The position numbers and the translations under genes are program-made. From Kangiella sp. (GTDB taxonomy: Bacteria > Pseudomonadota > Gammaproteobacteria > Enterobacterales > Kangiellaceae): 64,000 nt of DNA. Where the stretch lies: positions 1-64,000 of the forward strand of contig JANQSG010000024.1 of assembly GCA_028284185.1 (NCBI GenBank), read 5' to 3'. Shown piece by piece: positions 52,353 through 62,493 of the stretch (positions within the stretch are counted from its first letter, which is position 1; every line of letters begins with the position of its first letter). A model generated the notes under the pieces. The model worked only from the letters and a program-made list of their open reading frames with translations. It ran no database searches and was not told the origin of the DNA.

Positions 52353-53573
52353 TTATTGTGCTTTTAATAGCTGCTGTTTTGGTGACAACTCATTAACGGC
52401 GGCTACCAGCTGATTATCAGTTTTATAGGCTTTTTCATCTGCTACTAATTCACCTGCAAACTCTTGATAATCGACCACTAGATCCGGCGTGATACCTGAA
52501 TCCTGGATCGAACGATCATTGGGGGTATAATAAAGTGCGGTGGTTAATTTGATACCACCGCCACCATGAATTGGATAAATGGTTTGCACAGAGCCTTTGC
52601 CGTAAGATTGGGTGCCAATCACTTTTGCTCGCTTATGATCCTGCAAAGCACCAGCAACAATTTCAGATGCCGAGGCTGAAACACCATTAATTAAAATGAT
52701 CATAGGGCGGTTACGTAAAATATCGCCAGAAGTGGCATTATACTCTTGATTGGTATCCGGCAAACGGCCTTTGGTGGCGACAATTAGGCCTTCATGTAAA
52801 AACAGATCACTAACATCAACCGCCGTATCCAAAAGTCCACCGGGATTATTTCTTAAGTCCAGAATGAATCCCTTTAAGGCAGCCTTGTTTTGTTTTTCCA
52901 TTTTAGTGATGGCCTGAGTTAAATCTTTAGCGGTTCTGGTTTGAAATTCACCAATGCGAGCATAGCCGATATGGGGTTCAAGCAGCTCGTAATTAACGCT
53001 GGTAAATTGGATGATTTTGCGGGTTAATGTAATTTCTTTTATTTCATCGGAGTCTGCTGAAATAACGCTGAGCAAGACTTTGCTATTGGGAATACCACGC
53101 AGTAACTCACTACCACCATCAACCGATAAACCTTCGGTGCTTTTTCCATCAATCGCCATAATGCGATCATTGAGCTTTAAGCCAGCTTTTTGAGCAGGGG
53201 AGTTGTTAAAAATAAAACGTACATGAATGGCATCTGCTAAATGTTCTGCGCGAATACCAATACCAGCATATTCACCACGAGCAGACTCTTCCAATTGCTC
53301 AAAACCATCACTATTTAAAAAGCGTGAATGAGGATCGAGATTACTTAACATGCCTTTAATGGCATTTTCCAGAATTTCTTTATCCGATAGCTCTTTGACA
53401 TAGACCTTTTTAATTTGTGCATAAACGTCGGTTAAAGTAACCAACTCGTCTAAAGGCAATTCTTCAATCGGCTTGTCTTGGTTAGCTTCTGACTTAGCGG
53501 TTGCTGCTTGGTGCTCTGCATTGGCAGAAAAGCTAATGAATAAACTTAGAATGAGTAAAAAAAGTGTACGCAT
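52353..53573 (-). CDS. ctpA: Carboxy-terminal processing protease (S41)
   Basis: A 406-residue periplasmic protease with signal peptide, a PDZ domain (YAGIGIRAEHLADAIHVRFI, GLKLNDRIMAIDG) and the S41 domain. The catalytic Ser is in NGVSASASEIVAGAL and the Lys in GTQSYGKGSVQTIYP. It cleaves protein tails in the envelope. The gene follows envC in the order gpmI-envC-ctpA, as is common. Confidence 0.94.
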   Translation of the reverse strand: MRTLFLLILSLFISFSANAEHQAATAKSEANQDKPIEELPLDELVTLTDVYAQIKKVYVKELSDKEILENAIKGMLSNLDPHSRFLNSDGFEQLEESARGEYAGIGIRAEHLADAIHVRFIFNNSPAQKAGLKLNDRIMAIDGKSTEGLSVDGGSELLRGIPNSKVLLSVISADSDEIKEITLTRKIIQFTSVNYELLEPHIGYARIGEFQTRTAKDLTQAITKMEKQNKAALKGFILDLRNNPGGLLDTAVDVSDLFLHEGLIVATKGRLPDTNQEYNATSGDILRNRPMIILINGVSASASEIVAGALQDHKRAKVIGTQSYGKGSVQTIYPIHGGGGIKLTTALYYTPNDRSIQDSGITPDLVVDYQEFAGELVADEKAYKTDNQLVAAVNELSPKQQLLKAQ

Positions 53574-53594
53574 ATATTTCTGCCAATCTATATT

Positions 53595-54737
53595 TTAATT
53601 TCTAATCCAGCTAAGAGGATTTTGGGGTTTGCCTTTATAACGGATTTCAAAATAAAGGCCCGTTTGAGAAAAACCACCACTTTGGCCTATAGTAGCAACT
53701 GGCTCACCAGCTTCTACAAAGTCGCCCGCATTTTTTAATAAAGTTTGATTATGCCCATAAAGCGACAGATAGCCTTGACCATGATCGATAATCGTCATTA
53801 GGCCAAAACCACGTAACCAGTCAGAAAAAACTACCCGTCCTTGAGAAATGGCTTGCACTTGTTTACCTTCTCGACCGGAAATAATGATGCCGTTCCAACG
53901 TAATGAGTCGCCAAGTTTAGTACTTCCAAATTTATGTAACACTGAACCCTTGATTGGCCAATTGAGTTTTTTCTTAAACTTTGCCAGACCATTTAAGGAC
54001 TGTGGCGGGCTAAAGTTCTTAAGCGTTTGTTCCAGTTGTGCTAACAGCTTTTGCAGTTCCAATTCATTACGTTTTAGCTTGCTCAAGCGCTGGTTGTTAT
54101 TGGAGTATTCTTTTTTTAACGAAGCCAGAGCAATTTGCTGCTGCTGTTTTAATGCTTGTTTATTTTTTTGTTGCTGTTTTTGCTTGAGACTTAATTGTTC
54201 CAGTTGCGAAATTTTATCAGTAATTTCAATGCCAATTTGATTTAGTCTGAGCAAAGTTCGTTGCAATGATTTTATATCATTAATACGAGCTTTATTCAGG
54301 TAATCATAGTATTTGAGTATCCGTGTCACTTTGGCCGGATCTTCCTGGTTTAACAATAATTTGATGTATTCTTCATTACCGGATACATAGGCACTACGCA
54401 ATTGGCTGGCTAGCAATTTTTTTTGTACACGGCTATCTGTTCGTTTTTGTTGCTGTTCTATTTCCAGCTGCTTGAGCTTATGGCGATTAGTTTTGATGGC
54501 TTGATTGGTTTGATTTAAGGCTTTAGAGGCTCGTGCTAATGCCTTATCAGCTATGACCAGTGATTTTTCTGCTTTGGATTGCAGTTTTCGATTGTTGTTA
54601 AGTTCAGTTTGAACTGCTTGAATGGCTTTCTTAAGTTCCTGCAGTTCCTGCTCGGCTTTTTTCTTGTCGGCATAGGTACTGCTTGCCATAAGCAATAGCA
54701 GTATGCTGAGAATCAATTTGCTGATATAAAACTTCAA
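53595..54737 (-). CDS. envC: Murein hydrolase activator EnvC
   Basis: A 380-residue protein: signal peptide, a long coiled coil (about 25-240, rich in K/Q/L), and a C-terminal LytM (M23) domain. The zinc site is degenerate (NGIIISGREG; GLYFEIRYKG instead of HxH), as in EnvC, which activates AmiA/AmiB amidases rather than cutting murein itself. The start is TTG at 54737, one base after the gpmI stop; this is needed for the signal peptide and points to translational coupling. Confidence 0.93.
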   Translation of the reverse strand: MKFYISKLILSILLLLMASSTYADKKKAEQELQELKKAIQAVQTELNNNRKLQSKAEKSLVIADKALARASKALNQTNQAIKTNRHKLKQLEIEQQQKRTDSRVQKKLLASQLRSAYVSGNEEYIKLLLNQEDPAKVTRILKYYDYLNKARINDIKSLQRTLLRLNQIGIEITDKISQLEQLSLKQKQQQKNKQALKQQQQIALASLKKEYSNNNQRLSKLKRNELELQKLLAQLEQTLKNFSPPQSLNGLAKFKKKLNWPIKGSVLHKFGSTKLGDSLRWNGIIISGREGKQVQAISQGRVVFSDWLRGFGLMTIIDHGQGYLSLYGHNQTLLKNAGDFVEAGEPVATIGQSGGFSQTGLYFEIRYKGKPQNPLSWIRN

Positions 54738-54738
54738 C

Positions 54739-56277
54739 TTATTGTACTAATTCAAAAATTGGGCGTCCGGTCATTTCGGCCGGAATCGGTAAATCCATTA
54801 GTTGCAACATGGTAGGAGCCAAGTCAGATAAAACACCGTCAGTAACTATCGCTTTGGCATTACGCCCAATATAAAGTAAAGGCACCGGTTCTGAGGTATG
54901 GGCGGTATGAGCTTGTCCCGTAGTGGCATCGGCCATCTTTTCCGCATTGCCATGATCGGCGGTGATCAAGGCTTCGCCGCCAACTTTTTCCAGTGCCGTG
55001 ACGATCCGGCCCAGGCAAATATCCAGAGCTTCAATGGCTTTAACCGTTGCGGCAAAATTACCGGTATGACCCACCATATCCGGATTGGCAAAATTGCAGA
55101 TGATGACATCATGGCTTTGATTTTCAATTACCTCAACCAGTTTATCAGTAACCATTGCCGCATTCATTTCCGGTTGCAAATCATAGGTGGTAATATCGGG
55201 CGAGGGGATTAATTCGCGATCTTCACCATTAAACGGTGTTTCAATACCGCCATTAAAAAAGAAGGTTACGTGTGCATACTTTTCCGTTTCTGCGATGCGT
55301 AATTGTTTTTTACCCAGATTTTGCAGGTGTTCGCCCAACACGTTCTGCATACTGATTGGTGCATAGGCTACGGAAGTATCAATATCGGCAGCATACTGCG
55401 TTAACATCACAAAATCGGCCAGTTTCGGACAAGCTTTGCGTCCAAAACCATTAAAGTCGCTATTCACAAAAGCACGGCTTAATTGGCGAGCACGATCGGC
55501 GCGATAGTTCATAAAAATCACTGTATCACCATCTGCAATTGGTGCTTCGTCGCCAATAATAGTGGTTTTAACAAACTCATCATTTTCATCACGCGCATAA
55601 GCCGCTGCAAGCGCTTCTGTAGCAGAATCAAACTGAAATTCAGCTTTAGCCAGAGTTAACATATCATAGGCCGCTTCGACTCTTTCCCAGCGATTATCAC
55701 GATCCATCGCATAATAACGTCCGGTCATAGTAGCAATGCGGCCAACGCCTGTTTTCGCACATGCTTTCTCAAGCAGTTCAATACTGGGCTGGGCCGAGCG
55801 TGGCGGCATATCGCGACCATCCAGAAATGCGTGGATATAAAGCTTCTCGGCGCCCCGCTGTTTTGCTAATTGGATGGCTGCGTGAATATGTTCTTCATGA
55901 CTATGAACACCACCAGGCGAAAGCAAACCCAGCAGGTGAACTGCTTTATCATTGGCTACCGCCTTATCAATGGCATTAACTAAAACTGCATTTTCAAAAA
56001 AGTCACCATCAGCAATGGCTTTGCTGATGCGGGTATAGTCTTGATAAACCACCCGGCCAGCCCCTAAATTCAGGTGACCAACTTCGGAATTGCCCATTTG
56101 ACCTGCAGGCAAGCCCACGTCGGCTCCAGAGCCTGATACTAAGGTCTTGGAATATTGAGCCCAGTACTTATCCCAGTTAGGAGTATCCGCCGCCATAATA
56201 GCGTTGTCTTGCGGATCTTCCGAGTAGCCCCAGCCATCAAGGATAATAAGTGCCATAGGTTTGGGTGATTTAATCAT
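54739..56277 (-). CDS. gpmI: 2,3-bisphosphoglycerate-independent phosphoglycerate mutase
   Basis: A 512-residue glycolytic enzyme. The N-terminal [12 protein letters not shown], the catalytic Ser in [20 protein letters not shown], and the two-metal site DHGNAEKM...[10 protein letters not shown] are intact. It interconverts 3- and 2-phosphoglycerate with Mn2+. First of gpmI-envC-ctpA. Confidence 0.97.
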   Translation of the reverse strand: MIKSPKPMALIILDGWGYSEDPQDNAIMAADTPNWDKYWAQYSKTLVSGSGADVGLPAGQMGNSEVGHLNLGAGRVVYQDYTRISKAIADGDFFENAVLVNAIDKAVANDKAVHLLGLLSPGGVHSHEEHIHAAIQLAKQRGAEKLYIHAFLDGRDMPPRSAQPSIELLEKACAKTGVGRIATMTGRYYAMDRDNRWERVEAAYDMLTLAKAEFQFDSATEALAAAYARDENDEFVKTTIIGDEAPIADGDTVIFMNYRADRARQLSRAFVNSDFNGFGRKACPKLADFVMLTQYAADIDTSVAYAPISMQNVLGEHLQNLGKKQLRIAETEKYAHVTFFFNGGIETPFNGEDRELIPSPDITTYDLQPEMNAAMVTDKLVEVIENQSHDVIICNFANPDMVGHTGNFAATVKAIEALDICLGRIVTALEKVGGEALITADHGNAEKMADATTGQAHTAHTSEPVPLLYIGRNAKAIVTDGVLSDLAPTMLQLMDLPIPAEMTGRPIFELVQ

Positions 56278-56355
56278 AATTCTGCCTATTAATTATTAAT
56301 GAGCGTAAGTCTCATTAGTTTATATTTTAAACCAAAGAACTTACTGCTCATAGCC

Positions 56356-58293
56356 TTATGATCCCATGTGTTTTTTCAAGAAGGCCAGCGTTTGCTGATA
56401 AAATTCTTCAACATTTTCTGGATTGGTAAAACCATGACCTTCTTTTTCTTTGAACATCCACTGGTAAGGCAAGTCCAGATCATCGAGAGCTTCTTTTAAC
56501 TGGAAAGCATGCTCATCAGGGACTCTTTTATCTTTTCCTCCGTGCACAACAAAAATAGGGGTCTTCAAATTCTTGATATGGGTTATAGGTGAGTTCTGTT
56601 TGAGTAGTTTGGGATCGCTACCGTATATTTTTTTTGCTTGTGCATTTACTGAGTCAACTTCTGTATAGTCAGCTTCACTGGCTTGTAACTCAAGATTATA
56701 AGGCCCTGCGGCGGCAATTGAACACTTAAACAAGCCAGGTTCAATTAAGGGAGCCATAGTGGCAGAGTAGCCTCCGAAGCTCCAGCCCATAATGCAAACC
56801 TTATCATTATCAATATAAGGCAATTTTAAAGCCCACTTGGTACCATCAATAATATCGTTTTGTATCAGGGTTCCTCCCTTTTGGTAAGCAATTTCCTCAA
56901 AATCAAGGCCGTAACCGCCAGAACCACGGTAATTAACCTGCAAAACGGCATATCCATTGTTGGCTAGCATTTGCACTGTATCCTCGTAGCGCCAAGTATC
57001 TTGGACTTTATAAGGACCACCATGCACATAAACCACTAAGGGGTGCTTGGTATTTTTATCATTATTGGGCAAAGTTAAGTAACCGTGAATATTGGTTTTA
57101 TCTCGAGTCTGGAATTCAATAGGCTCTTTGCTTGCCATATCCTCAGGTTTGAGCCAGGATTTTTTACTGGCTATATAATCAGCGCCATTGGTGGAAGTGT
57201 TGTATAAGTAAAAATCACCAGGATTCTTATCGCTACTGACGCGAACGATCATTAGGCTTCCATCTTTATTAGAGGAGAAGAATTCGACATTGTGTTCAGG
57301 GAAAGCTTTTAATAATCCTTTGTGTATTGCTACGAACTTATTGTTATCGTCAAAATAAGTATAAGATACCTTGCCCGACATTAGACTAACACCCAGAATA
57401 TCATTAGTGATGGGATCTATTAGGAAGTCATCAATATCAAAGGTTTTATCCTGAAATAATACTGACAGTTCATCTTGTTGGATTCGATATTTATATAAAG
57501 TTAAAGGTCCGCCTGCGCGATAAGCCTGTAAATAGAGGGTGTTATTATCTTCGCTGGTAATAATTGGCGATAGATCTGAAAGTTGGTGGTTATCTGCAAC
57601 ATCTTGCCACTCATTTTTTTCATATTTGAAAGATCTATATTCACCTTTTCTATCGATCCCAAAACCCAAAATAGGCATTCCAGTATTATTTAATGCCATC
57701 TCCATATTACCAATGGGAGTCATGGTAATCCGTTTCCGCTTTGCGGTATATACATTTAATTTATAAAGGAAAAAACCACCATCTTCATCTCTGGCATACG
57801 GATATGACAGTATCATGATATGTTTAGGATCATTGGGTAAAAGATGCACGATTTCCCCGTATGCATAAATTGCTTGGACCCCTTTACGCAATTTGCTTAT
57901 TGTCCCTGCGGCTTGCCCCTGAAAACCAAAAATAACCTCTCGTTTTGGGTTATCAATACTCATAGCATAAATCTGGCCATAGCTTACCGGCTGCTCAGCC
58001 CAGCCATGCTGAAAGCTCTTGGTAAAAATAATTCTTTCGTCATTTATCCAGTGGAAGTTTCTAACGTGCTCATTTTCTCCAAATTTCTGGCCAGTAATCA
58101 CTTTTAAATCTTTTATATTCAGAACTACTAGAATAGTGCGATCCTTGACTGGAACCGTTGCTGCCAGATGTTTGCCATCAGGAGAAATTTTGATCTGTTC
58201 AAATTGATTTTTCTTGGCAAAACTACTTAAAGGGATTGGTTTGCTATAGGTCACAAAAGGCACAAAAACTAGTAGAAAAAGCCACTTTTTCAT
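56356..58293 (-). CDS. S9 family prolyl oligopeptidase-type peptidase
   Basis: A 645-residue exported peptidase with a signal peptide. A WD-like beta-propeller (about 30-370) precedes an alpha/beta-hydrolase domain with the nucleophile Ser in MGWSFGGYSATM, the Asp in VHGGKDKRVPDEHA and the His in EGHGFTNPEN. It trims oligopeptides, likely in the periplasm. The propeller repeats (KISPDGKHLAATVPVKD) fit the dipeptidyl/acylaminoacyl peptidase type. Confidence 0.92.
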   Translation of the reverse strand: MKKWLFLLVFVPFVTYSKPIPLSSFAKKNQFEQIKISPDGKHLAATVPVKDRTILVVLNIKDLKVITGQKFGENEHVRNFHWINDERIIFTKSFQHGWAEQPVSYGQIYAMSIDNPKREVIFGFQGQAAGTISKLRKGVQAIYAYGEIVHLLPNDPKHIMILSYPYARDEDGGFFLYKLNVYTAKRKRITMTPIGNMEMALNNTGMPILGFGIDRKGEYRSFKYEKNEWQDVADNHQLSDLSPIITSEDNNTLYLQAYRAGGPLTLYKYRIQQDELSVLFQDKTFDIDDFLIDPITNDILGVSLMSGKVSYTYFDDNNKFVAIHKGLLKAFPEHNVEFFSSNKDGSLMIVRVSSDKNPGDFYLYNTSTNGADYIASKKSWLKPEDMASKEPIEFQTRDKTNIHGYLTLPNNDKNTKHPLVVYVHGGPYKVQDTWRYEDTVQMLANNGYAVLQVNYRGSGGYGLDFEEIAYQKGGTLIQNDIIDGTKWALKLPYIDNDKVCIMGWSFGGYSATMAPLIEPGLFKCSIAAAGPYNLELQASEADYTEVDSVNAQAKKIYGSDPKLLKQNSPITHIKNLKTPIFVVHGGKDKRVPDEHAFQLKEALDDLDLPYQWMFKEKEGHGFTNPENVEEFYQQTLAFLKKHMGS

Positions 58294-58428
58294 TGGGTTT
58301 CCTGATTATTAATTATGTTTTATATGATGGATTATAAAGTGGTGTTAATTAAAGTAAAACCATATGATGCATAAAGTTTGTACTGGGCTGTAAATAATTG
58401 GTAACACTAAACTTATTGAAATTGTTAG

Positions 58429-58479
58429 TATAATCCCCATATATTAGAGTAATAAGTCGCTTGGTAAGCGACGTTTTTA
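58429..58479 (+). promoter_or_regulatory. TATAAT promoter element and leader hairpin upstream of the SPFH gene
   Basis: TATAAT at 58429-58434 is a likely -10. A GTCGCTT-ggt-AAGCGAC hairpin (58456-58472) followed by GTTTTT lies in the leader, 36 bp before the SPFH start. The form is that of an intrinsic terminator, so it could attenuate the SPFH-NfeD operon. No plus-strand gene precedes it. Confidence 0.5.
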
Positions 58480-58514
58480 AAACTAATTTTTTATAACTAT
58501 AACAGGAGCTTGCT

Positions 58515-59435
58515 ATGGAAGTTGGTGTCATTGGTGCAATAGTTGCATTTGTTATCTTTTTATTATTTTCGGGGATCAAAACTGTATCTCAAGGCTATGA
58601 ATATACGGTAGAGCGTTTTGGCAAACTGCGAAAAGTGTTGCCACCAGGGTTACATATCATTATCCCTGTTTTCGATAAAATCGGCGCTAAAGTCAATATG
58701 ATGGAGCAGGTTCTGGATATTCCAGCACAACAAGTGATCTCACAAGATAACGCCACTGTGACGATTGATGCGGTCTGTTTTTATCAAGTGGTGGATCCAG
58801 TAAAAGCAACTTATGAAGTGAATCAATTGCACCGCGCTATGCAGAACTTGGTGATGACTAATATCCGTACTGTTTTGGGTTCGATGGATTTGGACGAAAT
58901 GTTATCGAAGCGTGATGAAATTAATGCGCGTATTCTAGGAATTGTGGATGAAGCTACTAATCCCTGGGGTGTGAAAGTCACGCGTATTGAGATTAAAGAT
59001 ATTTTACCGCCACGTGATTTGGTGGATGCGATGGCGCGGCAGATGAAGGCGGAGCGTGTTAAGCGTGCGCAAATCCTTGAAGCCGAAGGCTTGAAACAAT
59101 CGGAAGTATTGGAAGCGGAAGGTCAAAAGCAGGCACAAATCCTGAAAGCAGAAGGTGAGCGTGAAGCGGCATTTCGTGAAGCGGAAGCACGTGAGCGTTT
59201 GGCCGAAGCGGAAGCAAACGCAACCAGCATGGTATCGAAAGCGATTGCCGAAGGTAACGTGCAGGCGATTAACTATTTCGTAGCGCAAAAATATGTGGAC
59301 GCTTTAGGCCAAATCGCTACCTCGGATAATCAAAAAGTTTTGATGATGCCGGTGGAAGCGGCTTCGGTTATCGGTTCGGTGGCTGGTGTCGCTGAATTGG
59401 CCAAAGAAGCCTTTGGCGATAAAGCGAAATCTTAA
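58515..59435 (+). CDS. SPFH/stomatin-family membrane protein (QmcA-like)
   Basis: A 306-residue protein: N-terminal span (about 5-20), an SPFH domain (VLPPGLHIIIPVFDKIGAKV, TIDAVCFYQVVDPVKATYEV) and a long Ala/Glu coiled coil of repeated LEAEG-type units (about 175-240). It is paired with NfeD, the usual partner. Such pairs organise membrane microdomains and protect proteins. AGGAG precedes the ATG. Confidence 0.93.
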   Translation: MEVGVIGAIVAFVIFLLFSGIKTVSQGYEYTVERFGKLRKVLPPGLHIIIPVFDKIGAKVNMMEQVLDIPAQQVISQDNATVTIDAVCFYQVVDPVKATYEVNQLHRAMQNLVMTNIRTVLGSMDLDEMLSKRDEINARILGIVDEATNPWGVKVTRIEIKDILPPRDLVDAMARQMKAERVKRAQILEAEGLKQSEVLEAEGQKQAQILKAEGEREAAFREAEARERLAEAEANATSMVSKAIAEGNVQAINYFVAQKYVDALGQIATSDNQKVLMMPVEAASVIGSVAGVAELAKEAFGDKAKS

Positions 59436-59446
59436 GAGGTGTTGCT

Positions 59447-59899
59447 ATGGAATTTTTCATGAACATGGAATATTGGCACTGGCTGGTGATTGGCCTGGTG
59501 CTATTAATTCTGGAAATGTTTGCCCCGGGCGCCATTTTATTATGGTTTGGAGTAGCTGGTTTAGTGGTTGGGGTTTTGCAACTGATCTTTGGCGATTTGC
59601 TTGGCCCGCAAATGCAATGGTTGCTATTCTCGGTGTTCTCAATCGTCAGCATTGTGGCCTGGAAGTCCTATGCTAAAAAACACAAGATTGATGTGCGTGA
59701 TGAAAACGATACCTTGAATCAGCGTGGTAAAGCCTTGATTGGCAAAGAATTTGTCTTAAGTGAAGCTATTATTAATGGTGTCGGTAAAGCCAAAGTCGGT
59801 GATACTCATTGGAGGGTATTAGGACCGGATCTGGGTGTAAACTCCCGTGTTAAAGTGGTTGGATTTGAAGGTGCCAGTTTAAAAGTTGAGGCGGCTTAA
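59447..59899 (+). CDS. NfeD family protein (YbbK-like)
   Basis: A 150-residue protein with two to three spans (about 10-75) and a C-terminal OB-fold (LIGKEFVLSEAIINGVGKAK, WRVLGPDLGVNSRVKVVGFE). It is the usual partner of SPFH proteins, 11 bp downstream. A terminator follows. Confidence 0.92.
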   Translation: MEFFMNMEYWHWLVIGLVLLILEMFAPGAILLWFGVAGLVVGVLQLIFGDLLGPQMQWLLFSVFSIVSIVAWKSYAKKHKIDVRDENDTLNQRGKALIGKEFVLSEAIINGVGKAKVGDTHWRVLGPDLGVNSRVKVVGFEGASLKVEAA

Positions 59900-59924
59900 A
59901 AATTAATTCATTGATATTTGATGG

Positions 59925-59952
59925 AAAGGCAAATCGTAAGATTTGCCTTTTT
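59925..59952 (+). terminator. Terminator after the SPFH-NfeD operon
   Basis: Perfect 11-bp stem AAAGGCAAATC / GATTTGCCTTT with loop GTAA, ending in a T run. Confidence 0.92.
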
Positions 59953-60049
59953 GTGTTTTACCCCTTGAAAAACTGGGCTTAAGGGTTGATTTGTGTATAA
60001 TGCTCTATCTTATTTTGTTGGCTGAATCAGCAACAATTCCATAAAAGCA

Positions 60050-60487
60050 ATGAATTTTATTATGGATCAGTTAATCGAATTTTTTACTAATCACTATATT
60101 TTGGGTAGCGCCTGGATTTTGACGGCTTTATTAATCATTGCCAGTTATATCCAAACTGCAACCAGTGGTTCATTGGCTTTAACGCCTATGTTGGCGACAG
60201 ATCTGGTTAACCGTCAAGATGGACAGTTGGTGGACTTGCGCGCCATTGCCGATTTTAATAAAGGCCATATTCCAGGCTCTATCAATGTCCCTTTCACTAA
60301 ATTAAAAGATAGCGTTAAAGAGCTTGAAAAGTACCAAGAGATCCCAATGATTATGGTTTGTAACACTGGTGTCCAGGCGGGTGCGGCCTCAACCATTTTG
60401 CGTGGTCATGGTTTTAAGCAGGTACATAAACTTAAAGGCGGTATCCAATCCTGGGTGGCTGATAATTTGCCACTGAAAAAAGGCTAG
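60050..60487 (+). CDS. Membrane-anchored rhodanese-like protein (YibN-like)
   Basis: A 145-residue protein with one N-terminal span (about 19-36) and a rhodanese domain (LVDLRAIADFNKGHIPGSIN, active Cys in MVCNTGVQAGAA). It may transfer sulfur. It is placed before grxC-secB-gpsA as yibN is in E. coli. The ATGs at 60050 and 60062 are both possible. Confidence 0.88.
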   Translation: MNFIMDQLIEFFTNHYILGSAWILTALLIIASYIQTATSGSLALTPMLATDLVNRQDGQLVDLRAIADFNKGHIPGSINVPFTKLKDSVKELEKYQEIPMIMVCNTGVQAGAASTILRGHGFKQVHKLKGGIQSWVADNLPLKKG

Positions 60488-60516
60488 ATATTGCTGAAAT
60501 CCAGGTGTAAGCAGTG

Positions 60517-60786
60517 ATGAAAGAACAAGCAAAATTAGTGATCTATACCAAAGTGTATTGCCCTTATTGCATAAGAGCTAAACATTTGTTGAATTCACTA
60601 AATTTGAATTATCAAGAGATTTCAGTGGATGGTAAGCCACAGTTGCAAGATGAAATGGTGCGGTTAGCTGGCGTGCGTACCGTTCCACAGATTTTCATCA
60701 ACGATAAACCGATTGGTGGATGTGATGATTTACATGCTCTGCATAGAGCAAATAAATTGGAAGCCCTGATTTATCCGGCTTCTTAA
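60517..60786 (+). CDS. grxC: Glutaredoxin 3
   Basis: An 89-residue glutaredoxin with active site YCPYCIRA (Cys15, Cys18) and the glutathione-binding TVPQIFINDKPIGGCDDLHA. It reduces disulfides and mixed thiols in the cytoplasm. I use ATG 60517, with AGGTG upstream, over GTG 60514. Confidence 0.94.
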   Translation: MKEQAKLVIYTKVYCPYCIRAKHLLNSLNLNYQEISVDGKPQLQDEMVRLAGVRTVPQIFINDKPIGGCDDLHALHRANKLEALIYPAS

Positions 60787-60820
60787 ATGAATCTATTTTA
60801 AAAGATAAAGAGAGAAAATA

Positions 60821-61336
60821 ATGGCTGAGAACGATCAAATCGAAAATAACCAAGAGCAAACCGTAGAGACTCCTGAAGGCGTTCAGTTAAATATTCAGAC
60901 TATTTATGCTAAAGACGTATCTTTTGAGTCGCCTAGCTCACCAAACATCTTTTTAGAAGAATACAAGCCAGATATTAACGTTAATCTTGGTAACAATGCT
61001 AAAGATCTGGAAAATGATGCTTACGAAGTCGATTTACAAGTGACAGTAACTTCTAAAGTTGGAGAGAAAACGGCTTATATTGCGGAAGTAAAATACGGCG
61101 GTGTATTTACTATTAAAGGTTTGGATGATGAGACAAAATCCCGTGTGTTAAGAACTTTCTGCCCGGAGCAATTATTCCCATATGTGCGTGAAGCAGTTTC
61201 TGAAACCATTGCACGTGGCGGTTTCCCGCGCTTTGTATTAAATCCAATCAACTTTAATGCTTTGTATGAGCAGGCGTTACAGCAGGCTCAGCAACAACAA
61301 GCACAAGCTGGCCAACCAGCCGAAGGCCAGGCTTAA
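60821..61336 (+). CDS. secB: Protein-export chaperone SecB
   Basis: A 171-residue tetrameric chaperone. IQTIYAKDVSFESPSSPNIF, the middle CPEQLFPYVREAVSETIARG and GGFPRFVLNPINFNALYEQA are diagnostic. The Gln-rich tail is variable. It delivers pre-proteins to SecA. Between grxC and gpsA, as usual. Confidence 0.97.
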   Translation: MAENDQIENNQEQTVETPEGVQLNIQTIYAKDVSFESPSSPNIFLEEYKPDINVNLGNNAKDLENDAYEVDLQVTVTSKVGEKTAYIAEVKYGGVFTIKGLDDETKSRVLRTFCPEQLFPYVREAVSETIARGGFPRFVLNPINFNALYEQALQQAQQQQAQAGQPAEGQA

Positions 61337-61372
61337 TAGCACTTGTTTAGACGCCTATCTGTTAAAGAAAGT

Positions 61373-62377
61373 ATGTCTAATATCCAATCCATAGCGGTTC
61401 TGGGAGCAGGTTCTTACGGGACCGCTTTGGCAATTCTTTTGGCCAAAAATGGCCATCAAGTTAATCTTTGGGCACGTAATTCCGAGCAAGCTCAATTGAT
61501 GCAGGCCGCAAGGCTAAATTCGCAGTATCTGCCTGATATTGCTTTCCCCGATACGCTATCGGTGACTAGTGATATAAAAGTCGCTTTATTTAAAGTCGAT
61601 ATCATTCTCATTGCTGTTCCCAGCCATGCTTTTCATGGCTGCCTGGAGCTTTGTAAACCTTATTTGAGCGAACAGAGTCAATTGGTTTGGGCCAGCAAAG
61701 GACTTGATCCAGAAACTGGCGATTTACTCGGCAATGTACTACAGCAAGAGTTGGATTTTAAAGTGCCCCATGCCATCTTGTCAGGACCAACTTTTGCCAA
61801 AGAAATGGCGGTTGGAATGCCCACAGCAATTACCCTGGCTTCACAAAATAAAAAATTGCGTAAAAAGTTCGCCAAAGCACTACATAATGATCGTTTCAGG
61901 GTTTATCTGAGTAAAGATATTATTGGTGTGCAAATCGGTGGTGCGGTTAAAAATGTAGTTGCTATTGGTGCTGGCATTGCTGATGGCTTAGGTTTTGGTG
62001 CTAATGCCCGAACTGCTTTAATCACCCGTGGTTTAGCCGAAATGATGCGGTTGGGTAAAGCGCTGGGCGGAAAACGCAAAACCTTTACTGGGATGGCTGG
62101 AATGGGCGATCTGGTGTTAACTTGCACCGATAATCAATCGCGCAACCGTCGCTTTGGTATGGCTCTGGGACAAGGTAAGGCGCGAGCTAAGATAGAGGCT
62201 GAAATTGGCCAGGTAGTCGAAGGCGTGCGTAATGCCAAAGAAGTGAAGATGTTGTCAGAACGGCATAATGTGGAAATGCCAATTTGTGAAGCGATTTATC
62301 AGGTTATTTATCAAGGTGTTGATCCTAAGTTAGTGGCCCATCAATTGTTGACCAGGGATTTGAAAGAAGAGTCTTAG
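61373..62377 (+). CDS. gpsA: Glycerol-3-phosphate dehydrogenase [NAD(P)+]
   Basis: A 334-residue enzyme. The Rossmann motif GAGSYGTALAILLAKNGH, LSGPTFAKEMAVGMPTAITL and the catalytic Lys in GGAVKNVVAIGAGIADGLGF are present, with GMGDLVLTCTDNQSRNRRFG. It makes glycerol 3-phosphate for phospholipids. I start at ATG 61373; the TTG at 61343 would add ten residues not expected in the family. Confidence 0.96.
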   Translation: MSNIQSIAVLGAGSYGTALAILLAKNGHQVNLWARNSEQAQLMQAARLNSQYLPDIAFPDTLSVTSDIKVALFKVDIILIAVPSHAFHGCLELCKPYLSEQSQLVWASKGLDPETGDLLGNVLQQELDFKVPHAILSGPTFAKEMAVGMPTAITLASQNKKLRKKFAKALHNDRFRVYLSKDIIGVQIGGAVKNVVAIGAGIADGLGFGANARTALITRGLAEMMRLGKALGGKRKTFTGMAGMGDLVLTCTDNQSRNRRFGMALGQGKARAKIEAEIGQVVEGVRNAKEVKMLSERHNVEMPICEAIYQVIYQGVDPKLVAHQLLTRDLKEES

Positions 62378-62399
62378 GTGTCCGTCAACATAACTTGAA

Positions 62400-62419
62400 A
62401 TTCCCGCGGAAGCGGGAAT
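62400..62419. repeat. REP-like hairpin
   Basis: ATTCCCGC-ggaa-GCGGGAAT followed by CCAG, 22 bp after gpsA. This TTCCCGC...GCGGGAATCCAG type is widespread in bacterial intergenic regions. It has no T run and is a poor terminator by itself. Confidence 0.7.
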
Positions 62420-62493
62420 CCAGATTTTAACTCTTATAGCTGGATTGCTATTCATCATTCCACACTTGATGCGGAATCCAGTTTTTATTTGTC

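Noticed and set aside
53595-54737. EnvC as an active M23 endopeptidase
   Set aside because: The zinc ligands of the LytM domain are replaced, which is the normal state for EnvC activators.
59004-59288. Antisense frame in the SPFH coiled-coil region
   Set aside because: It results from the repeated Glu/Ala-rich codons of the SPFH gene read backwards.
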